Shown here piece by piece: positions 50,680-61,375 of a stretch of DNA of 64,000 bases (positions are counted from its first letter, which is position 1; every line of letters begins with the position of its first letter). Made by a program: the position numbers and the translations under genes. Under the pieces are notes generated by a model. The model searched no databases and was not told where the DNA came from. It was given only the letters and a program-made list of their open reading frames with translations. This DNA is from Daucus carota subsp. sativus (taxonomy: Eukaryota; Streptophyta; Magnoliopsida; Apiales; Apiaceae), in contig NC_030386.2 of NCBI RefSeq assembly GCF_001625215.2, positions 15,718,545 to 15,782,544 of the forward strand, given 5' to 3'.

Positions 50680-52165
50680 CTAGTTGAGAAGCCGCGCGTT
50701 GCGGCGGCCTATAAAAACTATATTAATTATTCAATATTAATATTTTGCAGAATACAATAATTTTGTGGCTGTCTATAAAAAAGTATATTAATGCTTAAAA
50801 ATTAATATTTGTAGGATAAAATAAATTTTATATTATAAAAATCTTGATGTAATACCAATAATAATATATAAAATTGCAAAATTTGGACTATAATTCATGG
50901 TGAAAAGATGAAAATATCTTTCTACACGTAATTAACAATTTAAAGCACAACAAATCTTAATTTTATACGCGTTTTTTTTTAAAAAAGTTATCATGTTCTT
51001 ACATTGTCACCTTCCTCCAATTTTTTTGGATTGATCGTGCACAAAAACATCTAACTTAAATCCGTGAGATAGCAGTCTATATAACTACCCTTGCGTGTAA
51101 CAGCCTTTATTTTTTAATACTGTATAAACAGCTTTCACTTAAAAGTTACTTGAACGGAGCAAACAGATAATGCATGAATAATATTTTCCTGTATACAAAG
51201 CAAATCATATAAAAATAAACAACAACAAACATGTCCGATGAACAAAACATGTATTATAAAAGAATAATCAACAAACATACATCACTAATAGTTAATTTAT
51301 TGATATCATCCATCAATATGATGTCAAGACTATATTCTTCTCCCGTGTTTGGATTTGTCGACTCCCACCTAGCTGTTTTTTACTTGCAACAACCTTTATA
51401 TTTTTTAATACCGTATAAACAGCCTTCACTTATCGTTGCAGAAGAACGGCACCACTGAGTTAAAAATCGAGTAAGAGAATTATCACCAGAGAGAGAGGTA
51501 GGACTGTGGTATGAGAGAGTATGTTGTGTTTAGATGATCCAAAACCCTACAACCTATAGGGGTATTTATAGGTGTAGAGAGACTTGTTTATAGGTGTAGA
51601 GAGACTTGTGTGCTACTCTTTCCCATAATTAAATAATCTGAAACAAAATCAGATTAAAACTTTCAAACTGCTATATTCCATAAATAATCTAAAACAAAAT
51701 CAGATTCTGAAACTTACTTCTAATATATCCGAAACTAAAAAAGGTAGTTCTAATTTTTGATATTTTTCATCCGAAAATTCCAGAAAATTAGAAAAATATA
51801 ACAGAGCGATGTGAGAGGCGCCACCTACACGCCCCTCGCTACTCCTTTACATAGAAATGAAATCAGATTAAAATTTTCAAGAAACTTGCTTCTAATATAT
51901 CCGAAACTAAAAAAAGGTAGTTCTATCGCTTCTTCTTTATATAGAAACAAAACCAGATTAACTTTTAAGCTACTATATTCCATAAATAATTTGAAACAAA
52001 ATCAGATTCTGAAACTTGCTTCTAATATATCCGAAACTAAAAAAGGTATTTCTAGTTTTTGATATTTTTCTTCCAAAAATTCCAGAAAATTAGAAAAATA
52101 AAACGGAGCGATTTGAGAGGCGCCACCTACACGCCCCTCGCTTCTCCTTTATATAAGTATATTGA
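50680..52165 (-). mobile_element. Non-autonomous Helitron
   Basis: On the minus strand the element starts TCAATATACTTATATAAAGG after an A. It ends with a GC-rich hairpin, GCCGCCGCAACGCGCGGC (50691-50708), then 11 bases TTCTCAACTAG, followed by T. The 5' TC, the hairpin about 11 bases before CTAG, insertion between A and T, and absence of a target duplication are the diagnostic set. No Rep/helicase frame is present. Confidence 0.85.
51600..52140. repeat. Internal tandem duplication in the Helitron, 302 bp period
   Basis: The block GAGGCGCCACCTACACGCCC occurs at 51815 and 52117. The upstream blocks TCTAATATATCCGAAACTAA and TTCCAGAAAATTAGAAAAAT also repeat, with an extra partial copy near 51890. 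Confidence 0.85.
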
Positions 52166-52179
52166 TTTAATTAGAATTA

Positions 52180-52745
52180 GGGGCCGTTTGGTTCGCTTCG
52201 GGGAAACGGAATGAAATCTAGAAAGGGAAACACGGAGAAAGGAAAGGAATGATCCTGAATTGTTTTACCTGTTTGGTTTTGTTGCAGAAACGGAATGAAA
52301 ATTTGTGCGATTAATTTTATATTCGATTTTCTTAATATTATATAATTTCAAAAGAGTTAAATGTATTCATATCTATAACAAGATAATTTATTTACATTCT
52401 AATAAATTAATATAATTTATTTAAACATACTATTAATTTTTTAAATAAATTAACATGTGAATTATGTCACAATTATATTTAATTTAAAAAACTAAATTAA
52501 AAAATGTTTTTAATTCTTAAAAATACTTTATATGATAATCTTTTATTTTAATTGTTTAAAATATACTCAAAATAGAAAAAATGTGGGGAAAAGGAATCCA
52601 AATACCTAGTTGGGGGTGGGGAATGAGTTATGAGCAATATCAGGTAAACCCACTACTAAAAAAGGGGAAAGGGAATGATGATTTTTACCAAACAAATACG
52701 TACAAAGGGAATCAATCTCCTGAATACCCATAACCAAACGGCCCC
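52180..52745. mobile_element. PIF/Harbinger-type MITE
   Basis: Perfect terminal repeats GGGGCCGTTTGGTT and AACCAAACGGCCCC are flanked by TTA on both sides, the typical Harbinger 3 bp duplication. It is 566 bp and begins 14 bp from the Helitron. Confidence 0.9.
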
Positions 52746-52864
52746 TTAGTCCACGATTTGTGTGAAACGGTTAAAATTAGCACTTTGTACAAAAGTCAAT
52801 AACGAGGATGTCATTTTTTGAATTTGTTTACTGGTCGAACATCTGGTGACGTACTTTGAATTCG

Positions 52865-53510
52865 AAAGTGCCTCTGAAACTGAAAGTAAACATTTTATAT
52901 GGAGGGCAGCTCAAAATATACTGCCTACTAAGGAATAGTTATTGTCCAGAAGAGTTATTGTTCTTGATACATGTCCTGTGTGCAATAACGAGCTTGAAAC
53001 AGTGTATCACATCCTGATAACATGGTCGTTTGGTAATTTTCTTGGATTCATGAACCAAGAAGACGGCAAAGAGCGTTGGGAACATCCACAGGAAGGAACG
53101 TACGGTTAAGATCAACGTGCAGCGATATTCGAGAACTCGAGTAGCTCGAGATTACATACGCGAACTGGTAGCTGCTAGTGCTAGGTGCAGAGAAGGTCGA
53201 CGTTTAGCTCCTGAATTAGCCGAAGCTTTGGGTATTAAGGAGGCTTTGAGCTGGATCAAGGATTAAATTGAGCAATCATTAAGTGGAGACTGATTGTTTA
53301 ACCGGGGTTCAAGCAAACCGTTGTTCTTCAATCTATCTGTCCTATCTTCGTAGGGTAATAGAGGAGTGCAAATTTTTATTGTCTGAATTACAAAATCATT
53401 TGGTGATGCTGGTTTAAATTTGTTAAACGATCCATCCGCGAAACAGGTCGCTCATTTCTTACCAAGACACAATAGTTGTATAGCTAATCATATGGTTACC
53501 AGAACTCCAT
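52865..53510 (+). pseudogene. LINE remnant: zinc-finger RVT and RNase H region
   Basis: The translation reads HFIWRAAQNILPTKE, a stop, then RRVIVLDTCPVCNNELETVY, which matches the zf-RVT segment after reverse transcriptase in plant non-LTR elements. Further on RELVAASARCREGRRLAPEL and AEALGIKEALSWIK match the RNase H-like domain. FVKRS followed, after a frame change, by QVAHFLPRHNSC matches its end. Stops and frame changes make it inactive. Confidence 0.75.
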
Positions 53511-54265
53511 CAGGTAATGCACAGAGATTTGAATGCTTAATGAAATTTATTTCCTTGACAAAACGAAAAGAAAATTAATCGACTATTAAAAACGAAAAAT
53601 ACTGTATTACTCGATTTCAGTTGGATATCCAATACCAGATACACACAACATAAATGCGTAACATTATTTGAATATTATAAAAGTATAATAATGAATTGAC
53701 ACTGGATATAAGTTTTCAAATATCTATATTTTGGCATGAAAAATACATTTCATATATGATTATATAAAATATAAATATATTTAAATTAAGAAAAATGAGA
53801 ATTTTTACCATCCTGGTTAAAATCGGTTGTTTTCACATTATCTCAATTAAAAACTTGTTATATGTCCCTCCGCCGTAACCTACTTCCACTCCATTTGGTC
53901 CACCTTAAAAGAATATTTATTATTTATAAATGAAAAATATGAAAAATTAATAAATTTTTTTTAATATTTACAAGTCTCACCTGTGCATCCATATTCATGT
54001 CCTATATAGCAGTTTTCTTCCTATTTTGTTCCGATCATTTTCCGGTTCATTTCACAACTGATTCTGATGACTACTATGTATTGTTTCTTTGTTTACTGTG
54101 ATGTGTTCGTCGTAAATCGTATTTGATATTGCAAGAAATGATCATTAAACAGAATAGCAAGAGAAACCACACGATTGTGTGCTTTATTATATAAAAAAGG
54201 TTAATTGCTAGCTGCCTGCCTATCTAAATCCAAGTTTATTAATTCAGACTCATGCACGAAAATGT

Positions 54266-54763
54266 TTATGCAATCCAGTAGGTCTGTCCAAAGCTGCATT
54301 CCTGTGGCTGATCAAACTTGCATCGACTCGGGAGATTCTGGGCCTTCTGCAGCATCTGTCTCATTTTCTTGCTTTGCATGCTTTGTCCACCCTCCATCTG
54401 TTGCTTCACAACATCCCCAATCGCCGCACATCGGCACATGGGCTTAATTTGTTTCAGCTCTTCGCAGCATTGTGTCTGCAGCTCTTGTTGTTCTTCTCGT
54501 CTTTGTTTTCCCTCGTCACTCTGGACAATCATTCTCAGACTTCCTCCTCCTTGTTGTTGATCCGGGATAAGGAATCTCTCACACATGTTGAAGTCCTTGC
54601 CTTGGATCTCTTCACGACATTGCTGCCTGCTGCCTTGCTGCGAAGAGGATCCTTCGTCTTCGGTGGTGGTGGTGATTGTGGTGACGGTAGTTGTGTAGGT
54701 GGTTGCTGTGGCCACAGCAAAGAGAGCAATAAGAAGAGCACCGAAGAGTTTGAGGTTGGCCAT
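54266..54763 (-). CDS. 2S albumin seed storage protein
   Basis: An intronless gene encodes 165 residues. Residues 1-20 form a signal peptide (LKLFGALLIALFAVATAT) for entry to the ER. A threonine-rich propeptide follows. The eight-cysteine pattern is complete: two cysteines 12 residues apart (QQCREEIQGKDFNMCERF), then CC, CRC, and two late single cysteines (SRCKF, QECSF). This gives the disulfide-linked small and large chains stored in seed vacuoles. It is Gln- and Met-rich. The family includes seed allergens. The promoter reads to the right, and a poly(A) signal AATAAA lies at 54240-54235. It is the inverted partner of the gene at 59851. Confidence 0.96.
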   Translation of the reverse strand: MANLKLFGALLIALFAVATATTYTTTVTTITTTTEDEGSSSQQGSRQQCREEIQGKDFNMCERFLIPDQQQGGGSLRMIVQSDEGKQRREEQQELQTQCCEELKQIKPMCRCAAIGDVVKQQMEGGQSMQSKKMRQMLQKAQNLPSRCKFDQPQECSFGQTYWIA

Positions 54764-54848
54764 TGTTTTTGCAGCTAGCTAGGTTTTTGTTTGATTAGAA
54801 GTGTTGGTTAATTGCTTGATGGATGTGCAGAAGTGGTTCAGCTGCTGG

Positions 54849-55114
54849 CTATTTATCATGAAGCCGAAGGTTAATTCCGGGAATTCACTTGCACTGCAAA
54901 CACGTACGTGGAGAAACATGTTGGAGAAGGAAGTGTTGATCTTGTTACACGTAGAAATTACATGCAGATGAGTCCACAGCTTCCAAGCAGGGAAGAAGCT
55001 TCTCTTTTGCTCTTTCATTTGCGGATAAGCATCCATCCTGTTCAACTTTTTCGCTGTATTCGATGGAAATCTTATGAATACGTCCGTGGTTGGAATCGGA
55101 CAAATTTACATGCA
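54849..55114 (-). promoter_or_regulatory. Seed promoter of the left 2S albumin gene
   Basis: Reading away from the ATG: a TATA-like ATGATAAATAG at 54859-54849, a CACGTACGTG ABRE-like site at 54901-54910, and RY motifs CATGCA at 54961-54966 and 55109-55114. RY and ACGT sites are bound by ABI3/FUS3/LEC2 and bZIP factors in seed genes. The same set is kept in the other arm. Confidence 0.7.
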
Positions 55115-55172
55115 AATGCTTCTCTATCCAAACTACTATTCTACAGAGCGATTAGAACAAAGTAAATGCAAT

Positions 55173-56296
55173 TAGGGCTGTTCACGAACTGAACTGTTCG
55201 CGAACAAGCTCGAGCTCGGCTCGATAAAAACTCGGTTCGGCTCGGTTCGTTGAGAACTTGATCTCGAGCTCGACCACATAAATGTGTTCATTAAGAAAAC
55301 GAGCTCGAGCCGAGCTTTTAGTGTGTTCGGCTCGAGCTCGACTCATTAAAACTCGAAAAAATGCAATATTTTCAGAATAATTTCGTAATATATACATGTT
55401 ATTGAACGCAAAATTCAACATATAATATATCAAATCGATCAGGAGAATATTAACTATAATATAGGGGTTAATTATCAAGTTGATCACTGAAGTGAGTTTA
55501 ATATATCAAGTTGATCACTGAAGTGAAAACGATATCAAGATAGTCACTAAAGTCACCATAAATATCAAACAAGTACATTCAAATATGAGTTCAAGCAATA
55601 AAAATATTATTTATAGAATTTTACACATCATTTTTAAATGTTACCACAACCAACTAAGAGGTTATGACTTCTAGTATTTATGATAATATATTTAGATTTT
55701 ATCAAGTTTTTTTATTATTTATTTTTTATTATATAGTTAATTTATTTGTTTTAATTAAAAATAAATAATAAATAAACTTGATAAAATCTAAATATATTAT
55801 CATAAATATCAGAAGTCATAACCTTTCAATTGATTGTGGTAACATTCATAAATAATGTGTAAAACTCTATAAATAATATTTTTACTGCTTGAACTTATAT
55901 TTCAGGGTACTTGTTTGATATTTTTGGTGACTTTAGTGTCTTGATACCATTTTCACTTCAGTGACCAATTTGATACATTAAACCCACTTTAGTGACCAAC
56001 TAGATAATTAACCCTATAATATAGTGACATCAAAACACACTAAAAATTTTATTTGGCTTGCTATTTTAAGAGTCAAATAGCGGTTTGACCTTATTTTTTT
56101 TCTAACTCGGCTCGGCTCGCCTCGTATTTGTTCGTGAACAAACTCGTGTTCGGCTCATTAGTTCACGAGCTCGAGCTCGAACACAATTTTTTGTTCGATA
56201 AGAAAGCTCAGCTCGGCTTGATTCCATAGAAAAAAAATTTAAAACTCAGCTCGGTTCGGTCAAAACTCGGCTCGGCTCTGTTCGTGAACGGCCCTA
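55173..56296. mobile_element. Non-autonomous hAT element with 8 bp target duplication
   Basis: Ends TAGGGCTGTTCACGAAC and inverted TAGGGCCGTTCACGAAC are flanked by AATGCAAT at 55165-55172 and 56297-56304, a perfect 8 bp duplication as for hAT. Subterminal regions are dense in GAGCTCG and CGGCTCGG. No transposase frame is present. A MULE-type MITE is nested inside. Confidence 0.9.
55465..56014. mobile_element. Foldback MULE-type MITE nested in the hAT element
   Basis: The element is nearly all inverted repeat: about 270 bp arms starting GGGTTAATTATCAAGTTG and inverted GGGTTAATTATCTAGTTG. TATAATATAG lies on both sides (55455-55464 and 56015-56024), a 10 bp target duplication that suits Mutator-like elements. 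Confidence 0.88.
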
Positions 56297-56338
56297 AATG
56301 CAATCCTTCCATCCTGTGAAATGGATAAGTTTGAAAAT

Positions 56339-56893
56339 GGGTTAAATATCAAAGTGGTCACCGAAGTGGAGGTCATATATCACTTTGCTCACTAATTTTA
56401 TCGGGGTCTCATTTCAATCATTAAAGTCACAATAAATATCAATCAAGTACCTCCAAATTTTAGTTGAAGGAGTAAAAATATTATTTATAGAGTTTGACAC
56501 ATTATTTTTGAATACTATCACAACCAAGTAAAAGGTTATGACTTCTACTATTTATGATAATATATTTAGATTTTTTAAATTTTATCTACTATTTTTTTCT
56601 TATTATATTAATACATTTTTTTGTTTTAATTAAAAATAAATACTAAATAAAATTGATAAAATCTGAATATGTTGTCATAAATGCTAGAATTCATAACCTT
56701 TTAATTGGTTGTTGTAATATTCAAAAATAATGTGTCAAACTTTCTAAATAATATTTTTATTCTTTGAACAGAAATTTGGAGGTACTTGATTGATATTTAT
56801 TGTGACTTTAATGATTGAAATGAGACCCCGATAAGATTAGTGAGCAAAGTCATATATGACCTCTACTTCAGTGACCATTTTGATATTTAACTC
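56339..56893. mobile_element. Second foldback MULE-type MITE
   Basis: Arms GGGTTAAATATCAAAGTGG and inverted GAGTTAAATATCAAAATGG continue for more than 200 bp. GTTTGAAAAT at 56329-56338 and 56894-56903 is a perfect 10 bp target duplication. It is related to the elements at 55465 and 30786. Confidence 0.9.
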
Positions 56894-57005
56894 GTTTGAA
56901 AATATACATGCATATATACATGCTTGCTACTTGCTAGCAACGACCAGGATAGTCCGACTCTAGGATTATGATATTAATATTTATATAAAGAAGTACCTTT
57001 TTTAT

Positions 57006-57366
57006 TATGGCTCTGATTTTGTAAAATACGGAGTATTTTTGGCATTTATAATAAATCCACCACATTGTTCTGTAATCGGAGAAAAAGTGTTAATTCGTAG
57101 TTGATCAATAATAGAAAATTAAAATTATAAATCTTGCGAATTACATTAGAAGGCGTTTGGAAACGTGCATTTCATTTGAATCATGTTATGGCTCTGATTT
57201 TGTAAAATAGGGAGTATTTTTGGCATTTATAATAAATCCACCACATTGTTCTGTAATTGGAGAAAAAGTGTTAATTCGTAGTTGATCAATAATAGAAAAT
57301 TAAAATTATAAATCTTGCGAATTACATTAGAAGGCGTTTGAAAACGTCTATTTCATTTGAAATCAT
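57006..57366. repeat. Tandem duplication, 181 bp period
   Basis: TATGGCTCTGATTTTGTAAA begins at 57006 and again at 57187. The two copies differ at only a handful of bases, so the event is fairly recent. No coding content is seen. Confidence 0.93.
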
Positions 57367-58224
57367 GGATTTCAAATGACAGGATTTGAGTTGGCTGTCA
57401 AATTCTCCTGTTTATACTGATATTTGAATATCCAGATCCAAATTTCCACATAGATTATTCGATTAATTCAGAATTTCAAATGAAATCTTGATTTGCAAAC
57501 GAGCTATTGATGTATTTGATTGTTAGAATTACTAGCTAGCTCCAAAGAGGCCATTAATGTATTTGATTGTCAGAATCACTGGCTAACTAGCATATGATCA
57601 CCAACTTGAGGTATCCGGTCATAGTAGTTTCGGGATGGGCTGAAGGTGAGTTGGAGTAGTCAAGTTCATCAATGGTTTAACTGTTTATCTAGTGTGTGCT
57701 TATAAACACATGTTAGATACTTAAATTTCATATTTTTGATTCATTTTAATTGGCATAATTGTTATTTATGTAATAATGTAAGGGGGTTCACCAGCAAAAA
57801 TCAATCAAGCTTATAAATTACAATCATATACATTACTTTTAAATCATCAAGAAGTATATGATGTAAATGATTTGGAAAGACTTTTTTTTAGCAGGGAACA
57901 GCCTTTGGGCAATTAGTACACTCAAATTTTCCTTAACCTTTTTTACATCAGCTTGACAACCATAGCAACTGTTAGATGACAAAATACTTGTATCATCGAC
58001 GCTTTGGATTTTCACATTGCACAATTTTTTCCGCCGGAACATCTTTATATTAAAAGAAGTTTAGATTTTAGGGTCATTCAAAAGAGTGGAAAAGAGATGC
58101 TCATTATTTTTGAATCTTAATATAAGTAGTGTATATATATCATTACACTCAATCGTTTCAAGGATAGTGTCTCAATAATTGGATTAAAAAATGTGTCAAT
58201 TGGTGTTCGAAAGTAGTATACTAA
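57367..58224. other. Intergenic, no gene recognised
   Basis: AT-rich sequence. A 67-codon frame at 57839-58042 (-) is of unknown origin. Short repeats GAGCTATTGATGTATTTGAT and GGCCATTAATGTATTTGATT occur near 57500-57570. Confidence 0.5.
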
Positions 58225-58539
58225 TGTTGTGTTTGGTTGGGGTGAATGAAAATGGGGGGAATGGAATGAGATTTGAACTATAATTTAGTTGAATGTATAA
58301 TAATTTCATTCCTTCCACCATTCCATTCCTATCATCCTCAACTAGAGCTCAAACCCTCCATCTTGTGAAGGAATGCTCCATTCCTTATCATACCTATTTT
58401 CTACTCAATTCTTATCATACAAAATTTGCCCTCACTCATTTTGTTCAAAGTCCTCCATCCTACACTCTATTATTTTCTTTTATTTATAATCATTTCATTT
58501 CATTCCATTCCATTCCATCCACCCCAACCAAACACAACA
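58225..58539. mobile_element. PIF/Harbinger-like MITE
   Basis: Ends TGTTGTGTTTGGTTGGGGTG and their inverse are flanked by TAA on both sides (58222-58224 and 58540-58542). Interior subterminal CATTCCATTC repeats. Length 315 bp. Confidence 0.8.
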
Positions 58540-59449
58540 TAAGTTGCATCAAAGATGGATTGATTTAGTACGTGGGAAGATAGTAAGAAACTTGCACAAA
58601 TTAAGGCATAGACTAAGAAAATATGTATTCCAATTTATGATATGTCGTCGAAAAATGAACTTACTTCTAAAACTTTTCAGCTTTGTACTTGTCGCAGTGA
58701 CTATTTTTGGTCGCTGGACTCGCTGCTCATCTCTTTATAAGCGACATCGTTTTTGGTCGCAAGTTCATCCCAAATACTTACTTTATGCGAGTGCTTGCAT
58801 CAAATTTAAAGGAAAAGTGCCAAAGCTTAGACATTAGTGATCAAGTGGCACATAACTTTGCTCAAAAAAAAGTGGCACATAACTAATACATATATAAAGT
58901 ATTAATATCAATCTCAAATCTTAATATACCATAGATATATGATTTATTTTATTTTATTTAATATCTCTTGTTCACTAAGATCGTCTATATTAATTCCATT
59001 TATATATTTTATTAGCCGGAACTGAAAATTGATTGTCCAGATTTCTTTCTCCAAATAGTAAGTCTGGATGGGTTGGTCTGGTATACTAAATTCTTTTAAG
59101 GACTCGTGATCGTTGCTAGCAAGTAGCAAGCACCAACTCTGTATATATCTAGGATGGGTGCCGGAAGTGACAGTATTCAAAATTTTGCATTCAACGAAAA
59201 ATTTTAACTTTTAATTATAAACTTAGTATTCATGATTTCAGATCCAAAACTGTAACTAAGCTCTAATCACTAACCAGGAAATGAAGAGAATGGGAAAAGA
59301 GGGTGAACAAAAAAAATTTCGATACTTCTCCTTTGTTTAGTTAATTAACTATATATGATAGATATTTTTAAATTATTTTTTTGCCTTATTCTCCGCCCCT
59401 GAATCCCCATCCCGAACTTATCCTTTTCACAGGACGGAAGGATTGCAAT
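58540..59449. other. Spacer left of the right albumin arm
   Basis: No gene or clear repeat. Short frames lack family signatures. Confidence 0.5.
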
Positions 59450-59499
59450 TACTTCGTTCTAATCAGTTTGTAAAATTGTAGTTTGTATAGAGAAGCATT

Positions 59500-59765
59500 T
59501 GCATGTAAATTTGTCCGCTTCCAACCACGGACGTATTCATAAAATTTCCATCAAATACAGCGAAAAAGTTGAACAGAATGGATGCTTATCCGCAAATGAA
59601 AGAGCAAGAGAGAAGCTTCTTCTCTGCTCGGAAGCTGTGGACTCATCTGCATGTAATTTCTACGTGTAACAAGATCAACACTTCCTTCTCCAACATGCTT
59701 CTCCACGTACGTGTTTGCAGTGCAAGTGAATTCCCGGAATTAACCTTCGGCTTCATGATAAATAG
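59500..59765 (+). promoter_or_regulatory. Seed promoter of the right 2S albumin gene
   Basis: RY motifs TGCATG at 59500-59505 and 59648-59653, CACGTACGTG at 59704-59713 and a TATA-like ATGATAAATAG at 59755-59765 lie in the same order and spacing as in the other arm. Confidence 0.7.
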
Positions 59766-59850
59766 CCAGCAGCTGAACCACTTCTGCACATCCATCAAGC
59801 AATTAACCAACAATTCTAATCAAACAAGAACCTAGCTAGCTGCAAAAACA

Positions 59851-60339
59851 ATGGCAAGCCTCAAACTCTTCGGTGCTCTTTTCATTGCTCTCTTTGCTGT
59901 GGCCGCAGCAACCACCTACACAACGACCGTCACCACAATCACCACCACCACCGAAGACGAAGGATCCTCCTCGCAACAAGGCAGCAGGCAGCAATGTCGT
60001 GAAGAGATCCAGAGCAAGGACTTCAACATGTGTGAGAAATTCCTTATGCAAGGTCAACAACAAGGAGGAGGAAGTCTGAGAATGATTGTCCAGAGCGACC
60101 AGGTGAAAGAAGGACAACAAGATATGCAGACACAATGCTGTGAACAGCTGAGACAAGTTAAGCCCATGTGCCGATGCGCGGCGATTCAGGATGTTGTGAA
60201 GCAGCAGATGGAGGGTGGACAGAGCATGCAGAGCCAGAAAATGAAACAGATGCTGCAGAAGGCCCAGAATCTCCCAAGTCAATGCAACTTTGACCAGCCA
60301 CAGGAATGCCGATTTGGACAGTCCTATTGGATTGCATAA
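59851..60339 (+). CDS. 2S albumin seed storage protein
   Basis: An intronless gene of 162 residues. A signal peptide covers residues 1-20 (LKLFGALFIALFAVAAA), then comes a Thr-rich propeptide. Cysteines at 49, 61, 96, 97, 107, 109, 145 and 153 give the C-C-CC-CxC-C-C skeleton of 2S albumins. It differs from the partner by scattered substitutions and a 3-residue length change near residues 83-91, so both copies appear maintained. Stored in seed protein bodies as sulfur and nitrogen reserve. The ATG follows a short leader after the TATA box; AATAAA lies at 60359-60364. Confidence 0.96.
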   Translation: MASLKLFGALFIALFAVAAATTYTTTVTTITTTTEDEGSSSQQGSRQQCREEIQSKDFNMCEKFLMQGQQQGGGSLRMIVQSDQVKEGQQDMQTQCCEQLRQVKPMCRCAAIQDVVKQQMEGGQSMQSQKMKQMLQKAQNLPSQCNFDQPQECRFGQSYWIA

Positions 60340-60625
60340 ACATGTACGAGTCTGGATTAATAAAGTTTGATTTAGTTAGGCAGCTAGCTAGCAACCAGTG
60401 GCTAGCGTGAGTGAGTCTACCTTTTTTATATAATAAAGCACACAATCGTGTGGTATCTCGTGCAATATCAAATACGATTTACGACGAACATATCACAGTA
60501 AACAAAGAAACAATACATAGTAATCAGAATCAATTGTGACATTGAACTGAAAATGATCGGAACAAAATGTGAAGAGAACTATATATTACACATGTTTGAT
60601 TAATGGATGCACAGGTGGGAGCACC

Positions 60626-61375
60626 GATATTGCTGCTTACCCTCTATTATACGTTGATTCCCGGTCAAATTTTATACTGCAAATTATCTAGTACACATGG
60701 ATAATATTCAGGACTTGTATGACCTAGCTCTTCACCTAGCTGTGATAAATTCCTGCAAATTAATTGTCGACCGGGGCGATAAATGTCAAGCACATCACCG
60801 GTGATAAATATACAAGCACCTTAAATAAAACACCAATCGTAAAGAGGGCAGACCAGGATTTTTTTTCTTCCCGGGATTGAGTAAAATAAAATTTGGCCAA
60901 CAAAAAAGTGAGTAAACTAGCAAAAAAATCACTTGCAGTTAGTAACAAGGGTCGGAGTATTGCCTATATATATCGTCTTAATCCACCAAAAATCAAATTA
61001 GCATAGAAATAGAATCTAGTTGATCAATTTTTAGTACTATTTTTTACCGTAAAAATCACTAATTTGTACATCATAAATCATTATTTTCTATATAAAAATG
61101 TAACAAATATTAATACAATTATATAATTAGTAAATTAAAAAAATAAATGTTTAACATTTTTCACCAAAAAAATCATTGAAAATTAATTATAATATCCAAC
61201 AAATTCTACTCTGAAACCAATTTATTAAAAGTGGTTATACCGTTCAATATTAAGTCTAAAAAAATAGACATAAAATACTAAAATTATAGTACCGTCCACA
61301 CACAAATCACATACTCAACTTACACCTTACAAGTCCGGGCAATAACAATTTGGAAGACTTGTCTAATAAACAGTA
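60626..61375. other. AT-rich intergenic, nothing recognised
   Basis: No credible frame, repeat or RNA gene was seen. Confidence 0.55.

Larger units (their letters stand above)
53975..55165 (-). repeat. Left arm of inverted 2S albumin duplication
   Basis: From CACCTGTGCATCCAT near 53980 to the ATTCTACAGAGCGATTAGAACA region near 55140-55160, the sequence matches the inverse of 59450-60625, covering gene, promoter and 3' flank. The outer limits are approximate. Confidence 0.88.
59450..60625 (+). repeat. Right arm of inverted 2S albumin duplication
   Basis: It matches the inverse of 53975-55165, from upstream promoter to beyond the 3' end (AAATGATCGGAACAAAAT and GGATGCACAGGTGGGAGCAC near 60550-60620). 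A short 3' stretch (about 60385-60420) differs by small insertions. Confidence 0.88.

Noticed and set aside
54374..54778. 134-codon frame opposite the left 2S albumin gene, and its mirror at 59836-60282
   Set aside because: Antisense shadows of the Gln- and Thr-rich albumin coding strand.
57839..58042. 67-codon minus-strand frame with coding-like composition (KIQSVDDTSILSSNSCYGC)
   Set aside because: No family recognised, no splice partners or promoter seen; kept out as a gene for lack of support.
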